From: Candidatus Avoscillospira stercoripullorum
GTDB lineage: Bacteria > Bacillota > Clostridia > Oscillospirales > Oscillospiraceae
NCBI GenBank assembly: GCA_018712905.1
Contig: DVGD01000058.1
Span: 1-10,972, forward strand
Length of the DNA stretch: 10,972 nucleotides
Direction of reading: 5' to 3'
The number at the start of each line of letters is the position of its first letter. Within the stretch, counting starts at the first letter, position 1. Shown one piece after another: positions 1 through 5,822 of this stretch. Made by a program: the position numbers and the translations under genes. Below the pieces are notes generated by a model. The model did not search any database and was not told the origin of the DNA. It saw only the letters and a program-made list of their open reading frames with translations.

Positions 1-823
1 TGGCCACGTTGGCCAGGGAGGAGCCGGGGCCGAAGATATTCTGCATGGAGAGGTTGACCGACAGCACATTTTCCTGCTGGTTGTAAATCCGAATATCCGG
101 TGCACGGCTGCGGTCATCGGTCATGCCGCAGAAAAAGTTGAAGATCCGGTTTCCCAGGGTGCCGTCGGAGGCGTGCTCCGCCCAGTAGGCCGTGGACTTG
201 GCGCCGGAGAGGGAGGAGAGCACGGCGAGGACGAGGAGCAGCGCCAGCATCGCCGCTACAGCCAGGGGGTGGTTGAGGAAGGCCATGACATTGCCCGCCG
301 GTACCGGCAGCAAAAACAGGCTGACGGAGAGGCCGATGCCGCCTAAGATTCGGAAAATGGCAGTGAGCATGGGCTTCAGCAGGAGCAGCGTAAAGCTGAG
401 GCCGAAGCCCATAAACATGTCGTTCTGCTGAATCTGGGTGTAGAGGTCATAGACGGCTTGCCGGTCGATGACGGCAAAGTCCATGGAGAGCATCTTGTCC
501 ATAAATACGCGCTGCACGCATCGCTCGGCGGCGCTTTGGTGATAATTCTGCAAACGAGTGAGCAGCCCGCCCAGCAGGGAGAGCATCCCGGCGCTCCCCA
601 GCGCCAGCACCGCCCAAAAGAGAATTTGCTGTGGGCTCCGGTTTCCGGCCAGCTCCCCCAAAAGCCTAGCGGCAAAGTAGATGGCCGCGTAGCGTTCCGT
701 TTCCTTGACGAGACATAGGAGCGCGGTGAAAATGATCAGACCGGGGCGGATTTTCCACCAGATCTTCATGGCGCGCCAGGTGTTGTGCCATGCCTGGCGC
801 CTGGTGCGTTTTTCATGCGCCAT
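1..823 (-). CDS. ABC exporter half-transporter, second subunit (partial, C-terminus beyond left edge)
   Basis: The reverse strand is open from an ATG at 823 to the window edge, giving the first 274 residues of a protein that begins MAHEKRTRRQAWHNTW. What is visible is the membrane part of a type IV (exporter-fold) ABC half-transporter: a basic, Trp-rich N-terminal helix, a hydrophobic segment near residues 28-50, more around 70-95, 135-165 and 180-205, then a soluble stretch that should lead towards the ATPase domain. That domain lies outside the window and is inferred, not seen. The start is firm because an AAGGAGG ribosome binding site lies 7 bases upstream, inside the end of the preceding gene. 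The first 11 bases overlap that gene, so translation is probably coupled. The most likely role is one half of a heterodimeric exporter with the gene at 813-2630. The substrate is unknown. Confidence 0.85.
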   Translation of the reverse strand, partial: MAHEKRTRRQAWHNTWRAMKIWWKIRPGLIIFTALLCLVKETERYAAIYFAARLLGELAGNRSPQQILFWAVLALGSAGMLSLLGGLLTRLQNYHQSAAERCVQRVFMDKMLSMDFAVIDRQAVYDLYTQIQQNDMFMGFGLSFTLLLLKPMLTAIFRILGGIGLSVSLFLLPVPAGNVMAFLNHPLAVAAMLALLLVLAVLSSLSGAKSTAYWAEHASDGTLGNRIFNFFCGMTDDRSRAPDIRIYNQQENVLSVNLSMQNIFGPGSSLANVA

Positions 824-2630
824 GGCTTTCGCCTCCTTGCTCGTAGTATCGCCGCTGCACGGAAAAGAGCTTGGCATAGCTGCCGCCCCGCTGGAGCAGC
901 GCTTCGTGGCTTCCCTCCTCGGCAATGCTGCCGTTTTCCAGGAGGATAATGCGGTCGCAGAACCGGGTGGAGGCCAGCCGGTGGGAGATAAAGAGGGAGG
1001 TTTTTCCCTGGGTCATTTCACTGTACTTGAGGTAGATTTCGCTTTCGGTGATGGGATCCAGGGCGGCGGTGGGCTCGTCCAGCACCAGCACGGCGCCGTC
1101 TCGGTAGAGGGCTCTAGCAAGCATCAGCCGCTGGGTCTGGCCGCCGGAGAGCTCCGTGCCGTCGTCGTAGATGGAGCGCCCCAGATGGGTCTTTAGTCCT
1201 TGGGGAAGAGCCCGTACCGCGTCGGAGAGTCCGGCGTTTTCAAGGCATTGCCAGACCTTCTCTTCGTCAATGCCCTCCACTTGCTGGGCGACGTTCTCCG
1301 CAACCGTCGCTTCCAGCAGGGAAAACTCCTGAAAGACCGCGGAAAACAGCTTGTAGTATGCCCGCCGGTTGAGCTTGCGGATGTCCACGCCGTTGAGGCG
1401 CACCGTCCCCTGGGTGGGATCGAGAAAGCCGCACAGGAGCTTGACCAGCGTGGTCTTGCCCGCGCCGTTCAAGCCCACCAGCGCCACTTTTTCGCCCCGG
1501 TGGAGGGTGAGGCTCAGATCGTGAATGGTGTCCTCCGCCGCGCCGGGATAGCGGTAGGTGACATGCTCCAGCTGTAGCTCATAGGTTCCGTTCACCGCGT
1601 CCGGGATGGGATCGCCGCCGGTGAGCTGAAAGCATTCCGGCCACTCGAGAAATTCCCGCACCACGGAGATCTCCAGGCTCTCCTTGCTGAGCTGAGTAAA
1701 TTGCTCAAGGATGCCGGTGATCCACTGGGTAAAGCCGCTGGCTGCGGTGAAATAGAGTAAGAACGTGGAAGCGCTGAGCCCCTCCGTCAGCGTGAGGTGG
1801 AGAAGATACGCATAGGAAATGCCGTTCCTTAGAAGAGACAGAAGAAAATCCGCCAGATTGGTGAGAAAATAGTGCTTTTCCCGCCGTCTGAGAAAGCTCT
1901 CGTAGAGCCGGAAACTCTTCTGCCACACCTCCATGAGCCATGGCTTCAAGCCAAAGATGCGGATGTCCTTGGCAAAGACGCGGGAGGTGACGGTTCTTTT
2001 TACATAGCGCATTTCTGCGGTATAGGCGGCCTCCTCTTCCCGGTGGAGATAGCCAAATTGGTTGACCTTCCGGCTTACAAAGTATCCCGCCGCGGTGGTG
2101 GCGATGACCACCAGAATGAGCAGGGGAGAGAGGGACGAGAGAAGCGCCAGATAGACGGCAAAGCCCAAAAGGTTGGCGAGAATATTCGTCCAGGTGAGCC
2201 AGATATTTTCCGCGGGGCTCTGGTTGTCGTCACAGGCGCTGGAAGCGCGCTCCTTGCGCTGTAAAAAGGCAGTGTCAAGAAGGTTTTCATAGGACGTCTG
2301 CGCCATCTTCTCGGCAATGGCCTCGATGAGCTTGATTCGCACCGTAACCCGTCCGAAAAGCTTGTTGAGATCGAAGTATTCCTTGGCCGCCGCAAAGAGG
2401 ATCAGCGCCCCGGTGAAGATGGCGATGGCGCCCAGGAGCTGGGGAAGGGACGCCCTCAATTCCAACTTTTGGAGAATGCCCGGCGCAATGAGCAGCTGTA
2501 CCACGGTTTCCCCCGCGGTGGCTGCGGCCAAAATGATGCAAATGGCCAGTACACTTTTAGAGTACCGCCAGGCAAGCTTCACCATATACCAGGAGTTCTG
2601 CCAGAGGTTGTATTTTGGTTTTTCGTGCAT
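813..2630 (-). CDS. ABC exporter half-transporter, first subunit (fused permease and ATPase)
   Basis: This is a complete 605-residue half-transporter with an N-terminal transmembrane domain (about residues 1-330) and a C-terminal nucleotide-binding domain. The ATPase motifs are intact: Walker A GLNGAGKTT near residue 386, a Q-loop Gln near 433, the signature LSGGQ at about 494-498, Walker B VLVLDEP with catalytic Glu near 519, and the switch His in ISHRLAS near 550. It should therefore be hydrolysis-competent. The chosen ATG at 2630 has an AGGTGAG ribosome binding site just upstream; the frame stays open 30 codons further, but that part has no ribosome binding site and covers the intergenic repeats. 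It overlaps the next half-transporter by 11 bases, which suggests a heterodimer that exports a peptide, lipid or drug across the membrane. The adjacent LytTR/GHKL pair suggests it is induced by a signal. The substrate cannot be read from the sequence. Confidence 0.93.
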   Translation of the reverse strand: MHEKPKYNLWQNSWYMVKLAWRYSKSVLAICIILAAATAGETVVQLLIAPGILQKLELRASLPQLLGAIAIFTGALILFAAAKEYFDLNKLFGRVTVRIKLIEAIAEKMAQTSYENLLDTAFLQRKERASSACDDNQSPAENIWLTWTNILANLLGFAVYLALLSSLSPLLILVVIATTAAGYFVSRKVNQFGYLHREEEAAYTAEMRYVKRTVTSRVFAKDIRIFGLKPWLMEVWQKSFRLYESFLRRREKHYFLTNLADFLLSLLRNGISYAYLLHLTLTEGLSASTFLLYFTAASGFTQWITGILEQFTQLSKESLEISVVREFLEWPECFQLTGGDPIPDAVNGTYELQLEHVTYRYPGAAEDTIHDLSLTLHRGEKVALVGLNGAGKTTLVKLLCGFLDPTQGTVRLNGVDIRKLNRRAYYKLFSAVFQEFSLLEATVAENVAQQVEGIDEEKVWQCLENAGLSDAVRALPQGLKTHLGRSIYDDGTELSGGQTQRLMLARALYRDGAVLVLDEPTAALDPITESEIYLKYSEMTQGKTSLFISHRLASTRFCDRIILLENGSIAEEGSHEALLQRGGSYAKLFSVQRRYYEQGGESHGA

Positions 2631-2657
2631 GATCTCACCTCCAAGCCCAGCATACTG

Positions 2658-2685
2658 GAAAAATACCCCGGCGGCGCAATCCGGG
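2658..2685 (-). terminator. Possible weak hairpin with T-rich tail between kinase and ABC genes
   Basis: On the minus strand a 6-bp GC stem (CCCCGG with CCGGGG, 9-base loop) is followed by TATTTTT. It could be an intrinsic terminator or attenuator that lowers exporter expression from the regulator-kinase transcript. The same bases also fit the spacer and -10 of an activated promoter, so the call is uncertain. The stem is short and the T-run is interrupted by an A. Confidence 0.3.
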
Positions 2686-2686
2686 G

Positions 2687-2716
2687 ACGAATTGCACCGT
2701 CCGGGGGACGAACTGC
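2687..2716 (-). promoter_or_regulatory. Probable LytTR-family binding site (paired direct repeats) upstream of the ABC exporter genes
   Basis: On the minus strand two 9-bp repeats, GCAGTTCGT and GCAATTCGT, are separated by exactly 12 bp, a 21-bp period or two helical turns. Identity continues for four C residues after each copy. LytTR regulators such as AgrA and ComE are known to bind 9-bp direct repeats, often with a CA(G/A)TT-like core, spaced about 12-13 bp apart. The site begins right after the kinase stop codon and lies 57 bases before the exporter ATG. A weak -10 (TATTTT, 2660-2665) 21 bases downstream of the repeats has a poor -35, as expected for an activated promoter. Binding by the regulator encoded at 3384-4082 is an inference. 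Confidence 0.55.
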
Positions 2717-3379
2717 TCAAACCTGGGGAATTAAGATCTCCGTGGTAAAGGCGCCGTCTTCAGAGTTGCGGCTCAGATACCCGTCCAGCCGATCCACAAT
2801 GGCGTCGATGCGGGAAAGGCCGAAGCCGTGCCCCTCGCCCTTGGTGGTGCGAAAGATCCGCCCGACTTTTTCCTGCTTCTTGGCGGCGGTGAAATTGGTA
2901 AAGGAGATGTAGAGCTGGGTGCCCTTCATGTCCATATAGACCCGGATGAGCCGCTGCTCCTTGGGCAGGGGGAGGCTTGCCTCCATGGCGTTGTCGAAGA
3001 GGTTGCCGAGAATGCAGCATAGATCCAATTCCGACATGGTGAGCTTCACCGGAATGTGGGCGTCCACCTGCACGGGGATCTCCCGCGCCTTGCAAAGGGA
3101 GAGCTTGGAGTTTAAAATGGCGTCTGCCATGGCGTTGCCGGTCTTCACCGCGGTGTCCACGGTGCTGAGGTCGGTGTCCAATAGGTCGAGGTAGTCCCGG
3201 ATGGCCGGGAGATTCCCTGCCGCGGCGTAGACCTTCATGGCCTGGATGTGGCTTTTATAGTCGTGCCGCCAGCCGCGGATCTGCTTGTACATGGTCTCCA
3301 CCTCGGCGTAGTGGGTCTCGATGAGCTCCCGCTGGTAGGCGGCAATGCGTTTGTCGATGTAGTTTGCCAAAATTCCCAT
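2717..3379 (-). CDS. Short GHKL-type sensor histidine kinase without a membrane sensor domain
   Basis: This 220-residue protein has the catalytic core of the AgrC-like GHKL kinases and little else. Residues 1-35 are a charged helix. The phosphoacceptor region is RGWRHDYKSH, with the likely phosphorylated His at residue 39. The N-box is GNLFDNAMEA (Asn126 and Asn130), and the ATP-lid glycine box is GEGHGFGL at 182-188. No transmembrane segment or signal peptide is present, whereas classical AgrC proteins carry several helices ahead of this core. The ATG at 3379 follows the regulator stop by 4 bases, with AGAGGA about 9 bases upstream. An in-frame ATG at 3421 would add 14 residues and a 38-base overlap, still without a membrane helix. 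It presumably phosphorylates the LytTR regulator encoded just upstream. How it receives its signal is not evident. Confidence 0.87.
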   Translation of the reverse strand: MGILANYIDKRIAAYQRELIETHYAEVETMYKQIRGWRHDYKSHIQAMKVYAAAGNLPAIRDYLDLLDTDLSTVDTAVKTGNAMADAILNSKLSLCKAREIPVQVDAHIPVKLTMSELDLCCILGNLFDNAMEASLPLPKEQRLIRVYMDMKGTQLYISFTNFTAAKKQEKVGRIFRTTKGEGHGFGLSRIDAIVDRLDGYLSRNSEDGAFTTEILIPQV

Positions 3380-3383
3380 GGCC

Positions 3384-4082
3384 TCAAGTCCTCTCGATAA
3401 TGGCGCGGTTGAGCTTTTCATAGGCGCCCCTGGGCAGGGGGAGAACCGTGCCGTCGGACAACACGATCTCCTGCTTGGTCACCCGCCGGATGAAGAAGAG
3501 ATTGACGATGAGCGACCGCCCCACGGGGAAAAACCGTCCGTCCAGCTGGGGCAAAAACTCCTTGAGGGGGCGCTTGAGGGTGTAGTCCTCCCTGGCGTGG
3601 ACGGTGACATAGTTTTGCGCCACGTCGAGGAATCGGATCTCCGCCAGGCGCAGCCGCACGAGCTGGCTGTTCCACTCCAGGGTGAGATACTTGGCATTTT
3701 GCGCCAGACGTTCCCGGGCGCGGTCGAGGACGGAGAAGAACTTCTCCCGGTTGACGGGCTTGATGAGATAGTGGAGCGCCCCCACCTCGTAGCCCTCGGC
3801 AATATAGTCGGTGTAGCCGGTGATAAACACAATCTCCACGGTGCTGTTGCCCCGGCGGATCCGCTTGGCCATGGTCACGCCGTCCATCCGGGAGAGCTCA
3901 ATGTCCAGAAGCAGCAAATCGTATTGGGGGCACGTCTCATAGTGGAATAGAAATTGCTCCGCCGAGGGAAACGTTTTGGCCATCGCGGTTTCGCCCCGCG
4001 TCTTCGCCCAGGCGGTCAGGAGGGCGTGGACAGCGCTGCGGTCTGTCTCCTGGTCGTCTACTATAGCGGCGGAAATTGCCAT
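3384..4082 (-). CDS. LytTR-family response regulator (AgrA/LytR type)
   Basis: This is a 232-residue two-component response regulator. Residues 1-125 form a receiver domain with the acidic pair Asp9-Asp10, the phosphoacceptor Asp60 in YDLLLLDIE, the switch Thr88 in FITGYTD and the conserved Lys109 in LIKPV. Residues 131-232 form a LytTR DNA-binding domain, recognisable from IRFLDVAQNYVTVH, the LPQLDGRFFPVGRSLIVN segment, and a C-terminal LPLPRGAYEKL. The start is the ATG at 4082, preceded by AGGAAG at a normal distance. The frame extends 11 codons upstream, but that part runs into a terminator hairpin. It is encoded 4 bases before its likely partner kinase and ahead of an ABC exporter pair whose leader carries a repeat with LytTR-box geometry, so it is probably the local activator of exporter expression. 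Confidence 0.93.
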   Translation of the reverse strand: MAISAAIVDDQETDRSAVHALLTAWAKTRGETAMAKTFPSAEQFLFHYETCPQYDLLLLDIELSRMDGVTMAKRIRRGNSTVEIVFITGYTDYIAEGYEVGALHYLIKPVNREKFFSVLDRARERLAQNAKYLTLEWNSQLVRLRLAEIRFLDVAQNYVTVHAREDYTLKRPLKEFLPQLDGRFFPVGRSLIVNLFFIRRVTKQEIVLSDGTVLPLPRGAYEKLNRAIIERT

Positions 4083-4094
4083 GGGATCACTTCC

Positions 4095-4127
4095 TAAAAA
4101 AGCAGCGGACAACATGGCCGCTGCTTT
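4095..4127 (-). terminator. Intrinsic terminator between the Cys-rich protein gene and the LytTR regulator
   Basis: On the minus strand a perfect 10-bp stem (AAAGCAGCGG pairs with CCGCTGCTTT, 9-base loop) runs into a six-T tract. It starts 11 bases after the stop codon of the 69-residue protein, as expected for the end of a ylbJ transcript. The T tract ends one base before the AGGAAG ribosome binding site of the response regulator, so any transcript of the regulator from further upstream must read through it. Confidence 0.85.
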
Positions 4128-4138
4128 GGATGTAGCGA

Positions 4139-4348
4139 TTAAAGAGAATAATCTTTTTCCTCATACTTGGAAAAGTCCTGGGTTTTGGGGCGGGCGGGGA
4201 TACGCTTCAAAGGATCATAGCGGAAGCGGCGGCACTGGTGGGAGGCCGGCACCACGCCGCACTTCTGGCAGATCATCTGCTCGTCGTTGATCTTGCCGGC
4301 AAAGGCGCAGTAGGAGCAGTAGCGGTCAATCTTTTTCCGAAACAGCAT
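4139..4348 (-). CDS. Small Cys-rich (zinc-ribbon-like) protein of unknown function, downstream of ylbJ
   Basis: This 69-residue protein has two CxxC knuckles, CSYC at 11-14 and CQKC at 27-30, plus Cys39 and His37, the arrangement of a small zinc ribbon. After the ribbon comes a basic segment, RRFRYDPLKRIPARP, and an acidic, Tyr-rich tail. There is no signal peptide or membrane segment, so it is predicted to be cytosolic. The gene is credible because GGAGGTG lies 5 bases before the ATG, the GC-rich coding pattern is normal, and it sits 22 bases after ylbJ and just before a terminator. It is therefore probably co-transcribed with ylbJ and may be made during sporulation. The YDPLKR-P motif seems familiar from uncharacterised clostridial proteins, but this is from memory and unverified. 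The function is unknown; binding of metal and nucleic acid or protein is only a guess. Confidence 0.8.
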   Translation of the reverse strand: MLFRKKIDRYCSYCAFAGKINDEQMICQKCGVVPASHQCRRFRYDPLKRIPARPKTQDFSKYEEKDYSL

Positions 4349-4370
4349 AAAAACACCTCCATCGCTCCCA

Positions 4371-5450
4371 TTATATCTGATATTCCCCCGGATTTCCAGT
4401 GGTTATTTTTGTGGTGCAGATGGCCAGGCCGCCCAGGAGGACAATGGAAAGGAGCAGTCCCGCCAAAAGTCCCAAGGGGAGGGGCGCACCGGCTGCGCAT
4501 GCCTCCGGCAGCGGCAGAAAGGGCGCGACGGCCAGGGCGATGGCAAAGCTGAGTAAGCCCTGGAGCAGCTTCCCCGGCAGGAAGCGCCGACCGGTGAGCC
4601 GCTCCTGGGAGAGGAGGGAAAGGGTCTGCATCTGCACGCATACCCCGCCAAAGCCCAGTAGGAGCGCCGCGACAGCAAATTTGAGCTCCACCGGCCAGGA
4701 GAGGGCGGAGAGGCGCACCGTGCCCCCGGCCAGCTCCAGCGCGCCCAGCAGCAGGGTAAAAAGCCCGGAGGAGGCGACGCCCTGGGGCACCAGCGCTTGG
4801 AGAATGGACGTGACCACCGAGAAGAAGATGACAAACAGGCACACGGAGAAGAAGGACTTCCCCGCCTGCCGCACGCTTTGGGGCAGCGCCTCCCGAAGGG
4901 GAAGGGGCGCGGGCTCCGGCCAGAGCCGGAAGGCGGGGCGCGCCTGGGGGCGAAAGAGAATCCCCAGAAGCACGGCGGAGAGCAGGTGAATGGCCATGAG
5001 CGCCACGCCCACGGCGGTGCTCTGGAACATGCCCTGTCCTACAACGCCCAGGAGAAAGGCGGGACCTGCGTTGTTGCAGAAGAAGAGGGTGTCCTCGGCC
5101 TCCTGCCGGGTGAGGCTCCCCTGGCGGTGGAGGCGGCATACGGCCTGGGCGCCCACGGGATACCCGCCAACTGCGCCCAGGAGCAGCGCCGGTGCCGCTG
5201 CCCCGGGCAAGTGGAAGAGGGGCTGCATCCACCGCCCTGCCGCGCGGCTCATGGTTCCGGCGATGCCCAGGCTCACCCAAAGCTCCGTGAGGACGAAGAA
5301 GGGAAAGAGACTGGGCAGCAGCGTCCCGGCGCAGAGATCGAGGGCGTCCTTGGCGGCAGCTGCCGCCGCGCCGGGCAGGAGAAGCAGGGAAAGGGCGCAG
5401 AGGAACAGCCCCACGGCGCCCAGCTTGGTTGTAAGAGATTTTATGTGCAT
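4371..5450 (-). CDS. ylbJ: Sporulation integral membrane protein YlbJ
   Basis: This 359-residue, very hydrophobic protein belongs to the YlbJ family, which carries the nucleoside-recognition (Gate) fold. Diagnostic segments are AGTLLPSLFPFFVLTEL near residues 41-57, the GGYPVGAQ loop at 95-102, and EAEDTLFFCNNAGPAFLLG at 118-134. Roughly eight membrane segments are visible, including an N-terminal one at about 10-30. In Bacillus subtilis YlbJ is made in the mother cell under sigma-E and is needed for heat-resistant spores; its transported substrate is not known. I chose the ATG at 5450, 6-7 bases after a GAGGTG ribosome binding site; a GTG at 5459 is in frame but sits on top of that site. The gene diverges from yqfC and leads a short operon with the Cys-rich protein downstream. 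In B. subtilis ylbJ lies elsewhere, so this linkage is lineage-specific. Confidence 0.93.
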   Translation of the reverse strand: MHIKSLTTKLGAVGLFLCALSLLLLPGAAAAAAKDALDLCAGTLLPSLFPFFVLTELWVSLGIAGTMSRAAGRWMQPLFHLPGAAAPALLLGAVGGYPVGAQAVCRLHRQGSLTRQEAEDTLFFCNNAGPAFLLGVVGQGMFQSTAVGVALMAIHLLSAVLLGILFRPQARPAFRLWPEPAPLPLREALPQSVRQAGKSFFSVCLFVIFFSVVTSILQALVPQGVASSGLFTLLLGALELAGGTVRLSALSWPVELKFAVAALLLGFGGVCVQMQTLSLLSQERLTGRRFLPGKLLQGLLSFAIALAVAPFLPLPEACAAGAPLPLGLLAGLLLSIVLLGGLAICTTKITTGNPGEYQI

Positions 5451-5461
5451 CCGTCTCACCT

Positions 5462-5497
5462 CAAAAGAAATCTATGCACACCGGGACAAATCCTTGC
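5462..5497 (-). promoter_or_regulatory. Candidate sigma-E-type promoter for ylbJ
   Basis: On the minus strand CATAGATT (5469-5476) matches 6 of 8 positions of the sigma-E -10 consensus CATACAAT. A weak AAGGATT -35 lies 12 bases upstream. The implied start near 5462 leaves a leader of about 12 bases with the GAGGTG ribosome binding site at its front. The element is supported mainly by the known sigma-E control of ylbJ and by its CATA core; the -35 match is poor. Confidence 0.35.
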
Positions 5498-5520
5498 CCC
5501 TACCGCATAAGAATCCCCCA
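5486..5520 (+). promoter_or_regulatory. Candidate sigma-E-type promoter for yqfC
   Basis: On the plus strand CATAAGAAT (5506-5514) resembles the sigma-E -10 element, with ACAAATC (5486-5492) 13 bases upstream as a weak -35. Transcription would start near 5520, just before the AGGAGGGG ribosome binding site and about 15 bases before the yqfC ATG. In Bacillus subtilis yqfC and yqfD are sigma-E dependent. The -35 of this candidate overlaps that of the divergent ylbJ candidate. Confidence 0.35.
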
Positions 5521-5534
5521 TAGGAGGGGATCAT

Positions 5535-5822
5535 ATGAACAAAGCGAGAGAACTCCTGGCGGAAGTGGCCGAGAAAATGGAGCTCCCGGCGGATCTGGCG
5601 GCAGGGCTTCCCACCATGGAGCTCTGCGGGTTCCGGGAGTTCAGCATGGAGCCCCACGGCGGGCTGGTGGAGTATGACCGGGCGCGGGTGTCCATTGAGA
5701 GCACCCTGGGGCGGGTAACAGTGCTGGGGGAGGACTTAATCATCCGCCGCATGAACCGCCAGCGAATCACCGTGGCGGGGCAGCTGCGGGCGGTGGAGCT
5801 TGCGGGGGATGGCCATGGCTGA
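5535..5822 (+). CDS. yqfC: Sporulation protein YqfC
   Basis: This 95-residue protein has the usual length and composition of YqfC: an N-terminal helix ending in the conserved LPADLAAGLPTMELCG segment (residues 17-32), then a short beta-rich region with VEYDRARVSIESTLGRVTVLGEDLIIRRM, which resembles a YabP/YqfC fold. YabP/YqfC proteins are small sporulation proteins; YqfC is made in the mother cell under sigma-E and its molecular role is not established. The ATG at 5535 is preceded by AGGAGGGG at ideal spacing. It is followed by yqfD with a short overlap, the standard pairing. It is the first gene of the plus-strand cluster. Confidence 0.92.
   Translation: MNKARELLAEVAEKMELPADLAAGLPTMELCGFREFSMEPHGGLVEYDRARVSIESTLGRVTVLGEDLIIRRMNRQRITVAGQLRAVELAGDGHG

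Noticed and set aside
2556..2624. Short minus-strand frame starting ATGCTGGGC in the leader of the ABC gene, as a possible signal peptide gene
   Set aside because: It has no ribosome binding site, overlaps the true exporter start out of frame, and encodes no hydrophobic, double-Gly or Cys/Ser/Thr-rich precursor pattern.
3378..3950. 190-residue plus-strand frame opposite the LytTR regulator
   Set aside because: It is antisense to a well-supported response regulator and is rich in Gly, Glu and His, as is typical of a mirrored frame.
4273..5280. Long 335-residue minus-strand frame across ylbJ
   Set aside because: It is a shadow of ylbJ, rich in Pro, Arg, Gly and Ala from the high-GC codon pattern, with no ribosome binding site and no recognisable family.
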